From Agriotes lineatus (taxonomy: Eukaryota > Arthropoda > Insecta > Coleoptera > Elateridae), in NCBI GenBank assembly GCA_940337035.1, contig CALNHX010007549.1:1-64000 (forward strand): a stretch of 64,000 bases of DNA. Direction: 5' to 3'. A program made the translations under genes and the position numbers. The notes below the pieces were generated by a model. That model was not told the DNA's origin, ran no database searches, and saw nothing but the letters and a program-made list of their open reading frames with translations. Below, piece by piece: positions 33,965 through 46,530 of this stretch (the stretch's first letter is position 1; the number at the start of each line of letters is the position of its first letter).

Positions 33965-35220
33965 ATGCTAGCTTTGATAGGATGAAAATAATCTTAATTT
34001 TGAAAAGAAATCCTTTATGCTCCGCTTGAAAAGAGCGTTGTCTGTTTCCAGTTTTTTAGAGGTAAATATCACGTCAAATAAAGATCGACAAAAGTATCAA
34101 ACCATCTATTAACTGCGGGGAGTTAGCCGTCAGTCAAGTTACGAACATTTTTGGAGTAAAGGCAGTTGAGATGCACTTGTACATATTGCAATATAACCTG
34201 GTTGGTGGTGTCACGGTAGCGTACAAGGTACACGAATTTAACTTGTGTATGATGACTCAATCCTCAACTCACAATTTTTATTGGCTTTTAACATCCCTAC
34301 AGCTGCGCTGAATGCACATTGGCTGCAACACAGCCGAAACTATTCGCTGAAGGCAAGTGTGATACGTTAACTTTATTGTTATATATTTATAAGTATTTAA
34401 GTCATGTATAATTCAAAGCAGCGCAAATGACAAAAGTCATGGCAGGTAACTGAGAACAGCAGATTAGCATGTTCGAACAATTCCAATGATCGGTGGGAGG
34501 GATACAAGGGATACTTCCCAAGAATTGAAGGTATGGTACCATGAGGCGACGCAGATAAGCAAATCCGAAGTGATTTGAAGCTGGCGTAACCCACTAAATT
34601 ATCTCAAGCAATGCGGTACATCACAAAGCCTTTTCAAATGGCCCGCTAGTCTTGTTTTATTAATCCGACAATGTCGAAATGCCAAGTTGGCCGATATTCG
34701 GACGAATCATACGGGGGTTGCTAACAAGATTCAGCACCTACCACATTTTTCACGAATTCGAAAACGTGGGTTGATCTTGCTAGCCCATACCTCTTAGAGG
34801 CCGAGAGGGGAACTTCAGGAATAACCTGAACACCGTAGGATTGTAAAACCGAAAACGTAACAGTGTCTTAGCATAATGATTTTTCCCAACATGCTCTGCA
34901 CCATCTTAAACGATAACAGGAAGGTAGATGGACAAATAAGAGAAAGACAAAGTGATTCAATCAGATGACTCCTGGCTATAAGTATATAATTCCTGAATAT
35001 AAAGAGAGCATCCAAAGAAACAAAAATGACGACACACAGTACTAGAAAGCGAATCCTAGACTATAACAGATAAATATAAGAGCAAGCTGCAATATGTTGA
35101 AATGGGGTATTTAAAGAAAGCAAAACTAAAGGTAAGGGGGGGAAGGGAGGGTCTAATCAGAAAGCAAACCAATATTAAAAATAATAAAGGTTAAACCGCT
35201 AAGAGAATATCTTTAGGAGA
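33965..35220. other. Intergenic, nothing recognised
   Basis: Short unassigned frames only (for example 34397-34594 and 34815-35015, minus). No domain or TIR was recognised. Confidence 0.45.
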
Positions 35221-35419
35221 GACAGCTAGAATGGATGGGGCATATACAAAGGTTAGTCAAGTTATATGTTATATCATTTTCGAATTTTTAATGAAGAGAA
35301 GGTACACGGTCTTCATATCATGGCCAACTCCAAACTGTTTTGTAAATAACCATCCGTTAAAACTGCAAAGAGGAAGCTACTTAATGCATGTAGCAGGAAC
35401 AAGGTCCAAAAGATACCTA

Positions 35420-37205
35420 GAAGGAAGGAGTGTACGAAGTCTTCGAACAGAGAGATGGAAATTTGAGTACTGTGAGAATAGCAAAGAACAGCGCAGTGGA
35501 TGAAATTCTGACTTGGACAGCGCAACTTATAAAGAGGCCTGATTCAACGTTGAGTAAATTATGCATACATAAAACGACGTGGAAATCCCCAGATGGAAGA
35601 ACACTCAACCAAATAGACCACGTTCTAATAGACGGAAGACATGCTACGAGCCTCATGGACGTAAGGAGCCAAAGAGGCGCGGACTGCGACTCTGACCACT
35701 AGTGAAAGAAAAAATAACGCACAGAATATCTAGGATTTTCAATACACAAGGTGAAAACGGAAAAGGTGGGACACCGACAAATTACGCTCAGAGGATTGAC
35801 ACCACAAATACAAGACGGCGACTATCGACAAGCTACAAATAAACAATAAGAACGTTAATCAGGAGGCAGACATGGAGGCACATTGGGAAGCAGTCAAGAA
35901 AATAATTACTGGAGCGGCACAGAAAGCATTGGGAGAAAAAATACAAGCAGGCGGAAGGAGTGGTTCGATGATGAATGTAGAGAAGCCATAACACGTTGGA
36001 AACAAGCAAGGATAGAATTAATACATACCAGTACAAGAAGTAAATTAAACAAATATCGGGAAGAGAGAAATAAGGCCAAGAATATTCTTAGGCGAAAGAA
36101 AAGAGAGTTTCTGAATCGAAGAGTGGAAGAAATCGAGGAATACCACAGCAGAAATCAAACAAGAAGTATGTATAAAATGACAAAGGAGATAACCAAAGGA
36201 TTCCAGTCAAGAAATAATGTATGTAAAAGTAAAGATGGTGACTTAATATGTAACGAACAAGAAGTATTAGAAAGATGGGCCGAATACTTCAATGACCTAC
36301 CGAACGGTGACGACAATCAACAGGAAGCCGAAAACGAACCAGTAGAAGACGGTGTGGATGATAACCAAGATAACCAAGAAAACCAGGAAATAGAATTACC
36401 AACCTACGCCGAAGTAGAAGAGGCTATTCACCGCATGAAAAGAAATAAATCACCAGGAATTGATTAAATACCAGCTGAGCTTCTACAATACGCGAGTAAA
36501 GAACTTATACAGTCGATATATGAATTATTCATCAAAATATGGCAAAAAGAAGAAATTCCTTATGAATGGAAATACGGGATCCTGTGTCCAATACATACAC
36601 AGAGTAATAAACTAGACTGCGGCAATTACAGGGGTATATGCCTACTGAATGTGACATACAAAGTATTTACACATGTGATAAATGCAAGATTAACTCGCCT
36701 AGCAGAACAACTTATAGGGGAATATCAAGCAGGGTTCAGGAAAGAACGCTCTACCACTGACCAAATCTTTACAGTAAGACAGATCCTTGAGAAATGCTGG
36801 GAATTTGATATTGACATCGCCCAGTTATACGTAGACTATAAAAAGGCCTACGATAGCATCTATCAGAAACAAATTTGGGCAACACTACACCAACTAAGAA
36901 TACCCAATAAATACATTCGGCTAATTAAAGCGACCATGTCAGAAATCAAGTGTAAATGCAAAATTGGAAACAAAATATCCAACGAATTTCAGGTTAAAAG
37001 GGGCTTGAAACAAGGCGATGTTCTCTCGCTGCTACTATTTAACCTGGTACTAGAACGAATAATTAGAGAGACACACTTAAACCCGGGGGCAACGATCTAC
37101 ACGAGAAGACATCAAGTAGTAGCCTTCGCCGATGATGTATGCATAATTAGGAGAAGAACAGAGGACATAGAAGAAATCTATAATTTAATGAAACCAATGG
37201 GCCAA
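35420..37205 (+). pseudogene. RTE-like LINE ORF2, 5'-truncated, one nonsense codon in the long middle part
   Basis: The endonuclease C-terminus survives at 35570-35702 (HKTTWKSPDGRTLNQIDHVL and RGADCDSDH). After a break, 35883-36467 encodes the EN-RT linker (RRKEWFDDECREAI; YAEVEEAIHRMKRNKSPGID). TAA at 36465 replaces one codon, then the same frame continues IPAELLQYASKELIQSIYEL to RT blocks GNYRGICLLNVTYKVF, EYQAGFRKERSTTDQIF, motif A LYVDYKKAYDSI, KRGLKQGDVLSLLLFNL and motif C FADDVCIIRR. The coding similarity stops at about 37205. Catalytic Asp are intact, so this copy decayed recently. Confidence 0.8.
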
Positions 37206-38845
37206 CTGTTTGATTCACACGGATGCGTGCATCAAAACCTTTTTGCTTATAATTATTCATGTAATTCAAGTCATAACTGTTCTATCTCATTCAAAGGTCG
37301 TGGTAAAGTCAAATTTGCATCTTGCCGTATTTGTTTGCCTCTGTTAATATTGGAATGGAATTTGTAAGCTTCCCTTAATGGTTTTTAAGCGGATTGATAC
37401 ACTTTCTAATAGGACTTAAGCCGACTTAGCGTATTTGGGACTCATGTGTTTATGGATTTCGTTCAATACAATGCCTCATTGAGAGAGCTTAGCATTAAGA
37501 TTTCTTAAAATAAGCATTTATTCCTAAACAACGTGCGACGCTCCGATTGGCTACGCAGGATCGCCTCAGCCAATAGTGTTTGAGCCTTCCCTTCCTTGTT
37601 GAATTTGCGAGTTCAGCTCATTGTCAATTCAGCTTCAGTTAGATTCAGAATTTCGAGTAAGCAAGTTCAGCTAAGCTTTGTGCTGGTTTGCGGTCGGTCT
37701 AGCTCCCTGGTAAAGACGTTTCCAGGTTGTTTTGTGTGACGGTTACGCGCAATTCGCTATTTTCGCGTGGCCAATCCAAGCGTGTCACAACAGTTGAAGC
37801 TATTGTAAAAAACCATCGGTCCATCAGTGACGTTTGTAATCGTTGTTACTCAATATACTCGTGTTTGTTAAGTCTTGTTTCACTCCAACAAATAACTGAA
37901 CCCAAGTCAATGGTTATTAAGTGGCAGTTCCCGGCAATCCCATTGAACCGGAATTCGCAGCGGATTAACTGGGGGCCCCATTCGTGGAAGCCTCTTTTCA
38001 AGTTAGTCATACAAAAAACAAATTGTAATTTTGTTTTGTTTTTTTAATTTATTTTTATGATTTTAAAGAGTTTTGTGTTTCGCTAACTGCCCATTATTTA
38101 TTTGACAGAATAGGTGTAGTGTGTCAAAATCCCAGAGTTAAGAGTTGTATCGTAATTGTTTTAACTGTAAATTTAATTAACCTTTTTATTTATTTCTACG
38201 ATTTTAAAAGTTTTGTATTTTCGCTAACTGAATATTTTTTTGAATATATTTGTTTGATTTAATTGTTTTTGTTTATTTATTTCTATAATTTTAAGAAATT
38301 TTGTATTTTGCTAAACTGCTCATTATTTGTTTGATAGAATAAACATTATGTGCCAAAAGCCCAAAACCTTGGTTAGATTATTAAAATTACAAATAAATAA
38401 TCTTTACTACAATCTACAACCCCAAGCAGGTAAACCAAAGGATTAAGAGAAAGGTTCACCTGCTGCTGTGTAGCAATCGGTGGTAGCAATAAACCATCTT
38501 TTACTTAGCATATTTGGTTGCATACTTTACAGAAAAACAAAACGCAAACCCTCTGGTGGTTAAGCTTTGCGTAACCACGGGTCCTACCGTCTTATACAGT
38601 TTTGGTCTGATATTTTTTAGTTAAATAATATTACTCGTAATATTGTAATGTTTCTTTTACTTACGTGTTATATATTTTTTACCTAGATTCAGAATGCACT
38701 TTTGTTTAATTAGTCAGTTTTCTCATAGATTGTACGTTCTTTTTTATATAGTTTATATGTCCAAACCTATTATTGGATGGCTGCCTCGGCAGCCTATCTG
38801 TTGGTTTGGCTGGTGTATATACAATAAATAAATAAATAAATAAAA
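37206..38845 (+). other. Unassigned 1.6-kb unit ending in an (AATA)n tail
   Basis: Starts where the RTE-like LINE loses similarity. It contains a GC-richer promoter-like stretch (CGATTGGCTACG, CAGCCAATAG at 37535-37580), three degenerate tandem copies of a ~90-110-bp AT-rich unit (38046-38380), and ends ATAAATAAATAAATAAATAA at about 38822. The tail suggests retroposition, but no RT or gag motif is seen. An LTR remnant is an alternative I could not support with termini or target duplications. Confidence 0.4.
38046..38380. repeat. Three degenerate tandem AT-rich units
   Basis: Each begins TTTATTT-ATTT-CTA-ATTTTAA, continues with TTTTGTATTTCGCTAACTG, and the first and third add a stretch with TTGA-AGAATA and GTGYCAAAA-CCC. 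Starts are near 38046, 38189 and 38274; the second unit is shortened. Confidence 0.55.
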
Positions 38846-39249
38846 AAATAAACAATTTAATTTTGAATGTTTTGTATATATTTGCAGTTATGTTCATATT
38901 TTTGTAAAATGTGCATATTATTGCATAATATGTGCATTTCTAAATAAATCTTATAATTTACTCAAACATTTTTTTCTCCCATTTCCTCAAGGGAACACAA
39001 TAAATGAAACTACCTGCTTAAAATGAGAAGCTTATGTAAATGGCCATTCACTGAGTAACAATATTGTCAAGAATGCTATTTGTTAGTTGACTGTTAACAA
39101 TATTCTTAGAAAAATATATTAAGTGCTTGAAGGGGTTAGGAGTGTTGAACTATGGACTGAGCAGGGCAAAAGATAAATTTTAACTAAAATCTGAACCTTT
39201 CGTCAGTCATTGTGCATTAGTTTACTGCGTAACAACAATCGCTCTTTTA

Positions 39250-39623
39250 CAAGGTGTCTACCAGATATGTGATTCAAAATTCCCGTATAATTCCCGTATT
39301 TTCCCGGTCATTTTATTAGGATTCCCGGATACTTTCTGGTCTTCCGGTCTGACTTTTTCGGGTATTCATTTAAAAAAAAAACACACAACGGCCTGTCTTC
39401 GCGCGTCCCGTAAATTTTTGTAATTATTCCGGATAATCCGAAAATTTTTACGGAAATTTCGCTTAATATTTCCGTAATGGCAAAAATTACTGCAAATTCC
39501 CGTTGATAAAAAAATTCCCGGTTGCCTAAGAAATTCCCGCATATTTCCCGAATTTTCAAGGGCACTTTCAAATTCCCGTATAATTCCCGGTTTTCCAGGA
39601 ATTCCCGGTCGCTAGACACCCTG
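39250..39623. mobile_element. MITE with TTCCCG-rich ends (hAT-like)
   Basis: Left CAAGGTGTCTACC and right GGTCGCTAGACACCCTG are inverted termini of the CAGGGTGTCTA type. The interior is full of AATTCCCG/ATTTTCCCGG direct repeats on both sides. No clear 8-bp target duplication remains. A 103-codon minus frame here is only a product of the repeat. Confidence 0.65.
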
Positions 39624-39679
39624 TTTTAGCATTTAAAATATTGTGATAAACCTCCAATTTTTGTGAAATAATAGACAAA

Positions 39680-41157
39680 ATGTCAAACGTAATATTGTAG
39701 ATAAAAGGTTATCCCGAGCTTGTAGTGGATGGCGATGGTGTATTCTGCAAAGCTTGCAGTAAAACAGTAAGTTTAATTATTGCATTTACTATTTTAAATT
39801 TTAAAATTTCAGTAAAATTTTTAATGCCAACGCTTTTCTGTTAAATAGATACATTTTCAGAATTTTTGAATATTGCAAAATTGATTTGATTTTTAATTGA
39901 TTATAAATAAAATGTGTATAAAATTTATTTTTCTTAGGTACCTATCTGTTTTATAATTGTAGGTTTCGTGTACAAATAAATATTTAACTGACCAATACGT
40001 CGGTACACCTTTGCACAAACGAAAATGTGAAAAATTAAAGTCAACAAACAAGCCGCAGTCGTCCCTACAAGAATGTTTAGCAGGGAGTTCAAGACGGAAC
40101 AAAACAGAGTTCTTCAACTATGCTTTATGCAAAGCATTTGTTAGTTCTAATATACCGCTTAAAAAACTAAATGATCCTAATTTAAAATCGTTTTTGATCA
40201 AATACTGTAAGCAGGATACACCTGACAAAAGCAAGTAACTTGCGAAAAAACTATGTGAATTCTGTCTTTGTGGATACAATGCGTGAGATACATCAACAAA
40301 TAGGAAATAATTATTTGTATTTTATAGTGGATGAAACAACAGATAATTGTGGTCGTTATATCGTGAATTTATTGATAGGTGTTTTGCATCCTGATTATAA
40401 GAGTAAATCATGTTTGATAAGTTGCAAACAACTTGAAAAAAACGAACCATTTAACCATATGTAGGTTTACTTAAATTTAAATTTAAAAATATTTTATAAA
40501 AATTTTATTCGGAACACTTGCTTAGCACATGGATTAAATAGAGTAGCGGAAGAGATTAGATCTCAGTTCCCATTAATAAACAGTTTGATTAACAATGTAA
40601 AAAAGTATTTATTAAGACATCCCTTAGAATTTAGGTATACAGAGAAAAGCTTCCAAATACTCCCCTTCTCCCTCAACCAGCAATAACTAGGTACAGTACG
40701 TGGCTACAAGCCGCCCTGTTTTACTTTGAAAATTTAAAAAAAATTAAACAAATTTTAGAATTTTCCGATGCATCTCATTCAATTACGGAAGCAAAAGGTA
40801 TTCTAAATAAAACAGACTTGCTGCAACAATCAGTATTTAAAAGCGCTAATTAGCACTTTGTGTCCGAAACGATTTTAAAATTAGAGGCAGAAGACTTTCC
40901 GCATTTCAAAAAAAACAAAGGGTATCCACGTTCTTGTAATTGTATCTAAAATTATTTCTGGAGAATCAGTAGAATTGGAAATCGATCCAAACATTGTATG
41001 TGTTGAAAAACGCTCCAATTACATCTGTTGATGTCGAACGGAGCTTTTCATTTAAAAATATATTTTATCTGATAGGCGACAAAGATTTAATATAAACAAT
41101 TTGGAGAAACACCTTATTGTAAGTTGTTATAGGCAGAAAAGCAACGAATCAGAATGA
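39680..41157 (+). pseudogene. hAT-type transposase relic, CGGBP1-like
   Basis: Exon-like part 39680-39766 (YPELVVDGDGVFCKACSKT), a putative intron GTAAGT...TTGTAG (39767-39962), then 39963-40238 (LTDQYVGTPLHKRKCEKLK; FFNYALCKAFVSSNIPLKKL; FLIKYCKQDTPDKSK), giving a C2HC finger as in CGG-repeat-binding protein 1 relatives. Then 40240-40464 (MREIHQQIGNNYLYFIVDET) holds the DET block of the catalytic domain. Degraded sequence continues to 41157 with SVDVERSFSFKN and RRQRFNINNLEKHL, the hAT C-terminal dimerisation segment. Several frame breaks. The AT-rich TGCATATA repeats at 41265-41380 probably mark its 3' subterminal region. Confidence 0.75.
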
Positions 41158-42412
41158 AATGTATTGTATTTAATTTACCAATTGATCGTAAAATTATTTG
41201 TAGCTAATATTAAACTAATACTTCATTAGTTTTTCACATAATAAAAGTTTTTGAGTTGTATTATTTCTTGGTATGCATATTTTGCATATAATGTTGCATA
41301 TTTTAACAAACTGACTGCATATCTTTTACATTTTTACTGCATATATATGCGCATATATTTGACTTTTTCTGTGCATATTAATCCACCCTTTAATCCAGGG
41401 CTGTAGAGTCGGAGTCGGAGTCGGAAGTTGGAGTCGAGGAGTCGGAACGTTTTGGTGGAGTCGGAGTCCGTATAAAATACCCGACTCCGACTCACACTTT
41501 ACAATTTTTGTTTTTAAATGAAAACACCAAAGGTCAACAAACTATTTGAACGACTGTAGTACTGACTATTTGAAGATAAATAAAAATCGATTTTTCTTTA
41601 TTTATGTTAGTTTATGAAAATGCACGTGCACTATGATATGTTAATTCATAGATCCACGAGTGTGCACAGTGTGTTCTAGAATCAGTGTGATCACCGCTTG
41701 TAAATTAAAATTCCTACCAAACTATTTTAAAAATGCCGACTTTGTCCTTGTACAGCGTAATAAACGGTTTTTATATCTTAGAAATAACTGTTTTATTTGA
41801 TTAACAATAAAACAAGCATGGTACGTATTATTACTATTATTCATATTACGTCTAATTTCTAACTTTTCTAGTGCCCCTTATTTATATTTTAACTGTTTCA
41901 AGATGTATTTTAAAAGTTAAAACGGTTTCAGCATTTTGTTATATTGTTACTGTTCATGGTGGTTTTGTTTAATTAGCAATATTTGAAGGGCACTTCTTTT
42001 GTGTATTTGTTTTGTTGATTTGGCAAGCTATAAAAATATTATTTAAATCAATGGTTTTGATAATTAAATTACTCCATTAAATTCATTATTTTTATCAAAA
42101 AAATTAAATCTGCTCAACCCTGCTCAGACCTCCGACTATTTGAATTTCCTATGACTCAGTAAACTTGTATTATGTAGGCAGGTAGTAAATGACCCTTTAA
42201 GAAAATAATCTACTATGGAATGTAGCTAGTACTGTTAGTTTAGTACGCAGGTAAGACAATTTCTTGTTATAACAATGGCATTTGCACGTTTATGAAATTT
42301 TGCCATGAAAAGTTGGAATGTGATCGCGGAGCTAGCAACACGCATACAAGCGCTCTGTCTGCCTATATAAAATTATACGTTTGTGCAGTTCGAGAAATTT
42401 AATTGTATTAAA

Positions 42413-43072
42413 ATGGAGACAAGAAACCGTTCTAAAAACGAAAGCGAAGATAATACCGATGCTCTAGCCCAAAAAATCGCTGATAAGTTGATAGAAAGTG
42501 ACGTGTTTATGGTTAAACTTAGAGCTGAGCTTAAGGCTGTGATTGATGAATCCTTAACAGCTACCATTATGGATTTGGAGGAGAAAATTACCAATTTAGA
42601 AGAACAATTGGGTGCCGCCAAATCTTCTTCTGAAGTCCTGTTCGATGAATATCAGCAATATACCTGAAAAAACAGTCTGCGGATCTTTGGGATACCAGAA
42701 ACTCCAAACAAAGACACCGAGCAAGTAGTTACTAAATTTTGTAAGGAAAAGCTTAATATCGATTTACATAACCATGCAATTGATGTGTGCCATCGGTTAA
42801 AAAGTAAAGAAGGTAACTGTAAACCAATTATTGTTAAATTCGTGCAGCGTAGTGTAAAACAGGGCGTTTTCCAAAGCAAACGCAAATTAAAAGCTACTAA
42901 GTTGGTTATCCGGGAGGATCTTACTCGAAAACGGTTGGAGTTATTAAAATGCGCTGCAAATAACTTAGGATATAACTCAGTATGGACTAATAATGGAAAA
43001 GTTTTTGTTAAAATAAAGAGGAATGTTCACATTATCAGTACATGCAATGGTCTCGACGAGCTGCTTATCTAG
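42413..43072 (+). pseudogene. LINE copy B ORF1 with one nonsense codon
   Basis: ATG 42413 (METRNRSKNESEDNTDALAQ) leads through a coiled coil to FDEYQQYT; TGA at 42665 stands where copy A has Arg (QYTRKNSLRLF). The same frame continues KNSLRIFGIPETPNKDTEQV, DVCHRLKSKEGNCKPIIVKF and LVIREDLTRKRLELLKCAAN to TAG at 43072. It is otherwise full length (220 codons), so a single substitution inactivated it. Confidence 0.8.
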
Positions 43073-43519
43073 TATTTTACAGAGCAGCTTACGAGCGTGA
43101 TAGTGAATACCAGCCATCTAATAAACTTTAAATTCTTACTTCAGTTTAGTAATTATCTAAATTTATTTTATTTTTTGTATTATACGTATAACATTGTTAA
43201 CAATTACAGTTACAATATTATTTAACACAAGCAAATTGCGCGCTACGCGCACATGAAATAGGATACGCGAAGGGTCAACCTCCGAGCCGAGCGCTAAGAT
43301 AAGAAAAACAAAACCTAAACAAATATAAACATCTGTGAAGCCGGAACGTGAGATTTTATGTGGTGCCACAGACAGACAAACACACATTAAGGAAAATTAT
43401 ATTATAGATTTCACATTGCTTTTTTTGTTTGTTTGTTGTGGGAATTGACATTTGTCAATATGCATTTTTAATTATTTATATATAAATTTTATTTGTATCC
43501 TTAATATACGCAATCCCTT

Positions 43520-46500
43520 TACGTCTTGCACATATTAATGTGAGATCTTTAATACCGAAATTGCACGATGTGAAACTTTTTTTAAGTGGAACTAATTATG
43601 ATGTTCTAGCTGTTAGCGAAACCTGGCTAGATAAGCAAGTGACGGTTTTATTAATATATATGGTTATAATGTAATACTACATGATCGTGCTGAAAGAGAC
43701 GGTGGTGTATGCATTTATTGAAAAAATCATCTTAGTTATTTTGTAGTTGATATAAACAATTCATTTATCAAACAACTATGGTTAACGCTTAAAATTAATA
43801 AATTAGTACTTGTTGTGGGGGTTGTATATAAACCACCCAATCAAAATTATAAAGTGTTCTGCGATACATTTGAGCAGTCATGCACTCAGTTATCTCTCGC
43901 TACTGATAATCTTATTTGTTTTGGGGACTGGAATATCAATATCATAGCATCTACTTCACCTGATTCTATATACTATACAAATATGCTGGAGTCTTTGGGT
44001 CTGACACAAATTATCGAGGAACCGACAAGATTTGGGAGATCTCTCTTAGATCACATTATTGTATCTAATACTAGTATTGTTATGAACTCAGGAGTTACTG
44101 GGCCAATATTTTCTGACCATGAAACTATTTTCTGTGAATTATCAATACAAAACAGCGAATATCATAAAACTACTAGATCTTATAAACACTTCAATATGAA
44201 TGCGTTTCTTAATGATGTACGAATTGCGTGGCAAAGCATATTCTATATTGATGATGTGGATTCAAAAATTTCTTTTTTTAATAACAATATTACAACCCTA
44301 ATTATTGACAAACATGCTCCTATTAAAACCTTCACAAATTTTAATAAAGTTAGTTCTCCTTGGTTAAGTGAAAACACAAAATTTCTAATGAAACTTAGAG
44401 ACAAAGCGTATGTTAAATTTAAAAAATCTAAGTCGCCTTCTAGTTGGGATTACTATAAATTGTTGCGCAATCTAGCTACAAAAACCGTTAAATTAGAAAA
44501 AAAAGCATATTTTGAACATAAGATTAAATCAAATAATTCTAAAGAAAATTGGAATATGCTCAAATAGATGAAAGTAGTGAATGACAAAAAAAATTATGAA
44601 TTGCCTCCTGATCTTCAGAACGCAACTGAGATTAATAACTATTTTATCGATAGTATCCCTACTATACATGGTAATAATGCTGTTTCCAAATTTTATACTA
44701 ATAAACCTAGTGTTACTTCTGAATTTAAATTTATGCCAGTAGATGTATCCACAGTTGCAAAATTTATTAGTGAAATTAAAATTAATGCTTCTGGGTGTGA
44801 TAACATTAATATTAAGATCTTAAATCTTTTCTGTTCTACTATTTTGCCTTACTTAACACAAATAATTAATTGTTTACTTAATATTTTCCCAAAACTGTGG
44901 AAAAAGGCAGTTATTACTCCCATACCAAAAAGCTCCAATCCTAAAATATACAAAGACTTACGGCCTATAAGTATCCTTCCGGTTTACTCAAAAATTTTGG
45001 AAAAGGTTATAAATGTTAAGATTCGTGGTTATCTAAATGAAAACAATATCTTGCCTGATAATCAATCAGGTTTTAGGGCTGGCTATAGTTGTTCAACTGC
45101 ATTGCTGAACGTCACTCATGACTTAATGACTGCTAATGATCGAAACCAACTCTCGGTATTAATCCTTTTAGATTTCAGTAAAGCTTCCGAGTCACAACAT
45201 TTCGCTCGATATTCTAAAATATACAGGTTTCTCAACTAGTGCTGTTGATATACTTCGAAGTTACCTTTCTGACAAACTCCAGAGTGTCAAGTTGGTGAAT
45301 GAGTCATCGGCGTACAGAACACTATCTAGGGGAGTGCCACAAGGCTCCATACTAGGCCCTTTACTATTTTCAATTTATACTCACGCTTTTCATAGCGTCG
45401 TTAAGACTTGTATGGTGCATATGTACGCTGACGACACGCAGTTATACTACTCATTCGAGTCTGAAAGGGTTTTACAAGCTTTAAATGATATACAAGTTGA
45501 TTTAGACTCTATTTTCAAAATTTCATCCCAACACAGTTTACTCCTTAATCCTCTCAAAACAGTAGTCGTACTCTTCGGTAACAAACAAAAAGTGGGGGAT
45601 TTAAAGACTAATAAGTTTAAATATTGATGATCAAGTAATTCCAATTAAAGAGGAATAAAAAAATTTTGGAATAATGGTGAATAATAGCTTTAGATATAAT
45701 TCTCTTGTGAACAATTATATTAAACGGGCTTACCTAAATTTAAAGTTAATTTATCCGCATCGCCATTATCTTCCACAAAATCTTAAAGCTCAGTTGTGTG
45801 ATTCTTTAGTTTGAAGTCATTTTAATTATTGTTCGCAAATTTACGGCCCTTGTGTTACCAAGACACTTCTTCCAGAATTCAAAGGGTGCAAAATACTCGC
45901 ATACGTTTAATTTTTGGCATAAAAAAATATAACTGCGTTTCACATAAATTAAAAGAGATACAGTGGCTTGACATGGAAAACAGGAGAGTGCTGAGTGCTG
46001 CCTGCCTGTATCACAGAGTTATTACAGAAAAACAGTCCATATACTTGTATAATAAAATAACCTTTCGTACAGATGTACATAAATTGAATTTGCGTTTTAA
46101 AGGTGGAATAACACCGCCAATTCACCGAACTACAATGTACAAAGGTTGTTTTTTGTATAATATCTTTAAAGTCTATACTGCTGTGCCACCATATATCTAA
46201 TACTTACTATATTGCTAGCGGCTATGAGTGGGAAACTTGCCAAGGAAGTGAGACAGACAACCAACTCTTCAAGGTATAATGGTGAGCTGTGTGCAAGCGA
46301 GGCGGCGTCGTCCGGCCAATGGGGAAGTGGTCAAGTTTAAAATTCGCACGAGACGCGTTATACTCTAAGTGAGACTATGTCGGCGCCGTAATGTTTTCTG
46401 ACGTTTCCAGGCCCTACTAGCAATATATGTGTATTATATATATGTGTGCCACATTCTCTTAAAACCCTTCCTCTTGGATTGTTTAAAAATAGATTTCGCC

Positions 46501-46530
46501 AGGTTTTGCTTTATAGCCAGTTTACTAATT
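43520..46530 (+). pseudogene. LINE copy B ORF2 (endonuclease + RT), frameshifted
   Basis: Endonuclease: LAHINVRSLIPKLHD and VLAVSETWLDKQ (43525-43650), then 43815-44567 (GVVYKPPNQNY, ICFGDWNINI, GRSLLDHIIVS, ISDHE-like FSDHETIF). RT: 44568-45239 (WKKAVITPIPKSSNPKIYKD, RPISILPVYSKILEKV, NQSGFRAGYSCSTALL, motif A ILLDFSKA). 45292-45627 carries GVPQGSILGPLLF and motif C MYADDTQLYY. The C-terminus 45829-46200 (CVSHKLKEIQWLDMENRR) is cut by a MITE at 46190-46444 and resumes SLKTLPLGLFKNRFRQVLLY. Four or more frame breaks. Confidence 0.8.
46190..46444. mobile_element. MITE with 8-bp duplication inside LINE copy B
   Basis: TGTGCCAC is duplicated exactly at 46182-46189 and 46445-46452. Termini CATATATCTAATACTTACTA and, inverted, CATATATATAATACACATAT extend to a shared ATATTGCTAG, giving ~30-bp TIRs. 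The 255-bp interior is GC-rich and non-coding. Removing it joins ORF2 coding sequence (…VYTAVP + HSLKTLPLGL), which confirms the boundaries. The 8-bp duplication suggests the hAT or P superfamily. Confidence 0.85.

Noticed and set aside
37390..38000. Solo LTR with promoter and primer-binding site
   Set aside because: CCAAT motifs and a GC-richer segment looked LTR-like, but I found no TG...CA ends with a 4-6-bp duplication and no convincing tRNA-complementary site.
39308..39619. 103-residue frame (minus) rich in REF/NRE repeats
   Set aside because: It is produced by the repeated GGGAATT motif of the MITE at 39250-39623, not by a protein-coding gene.
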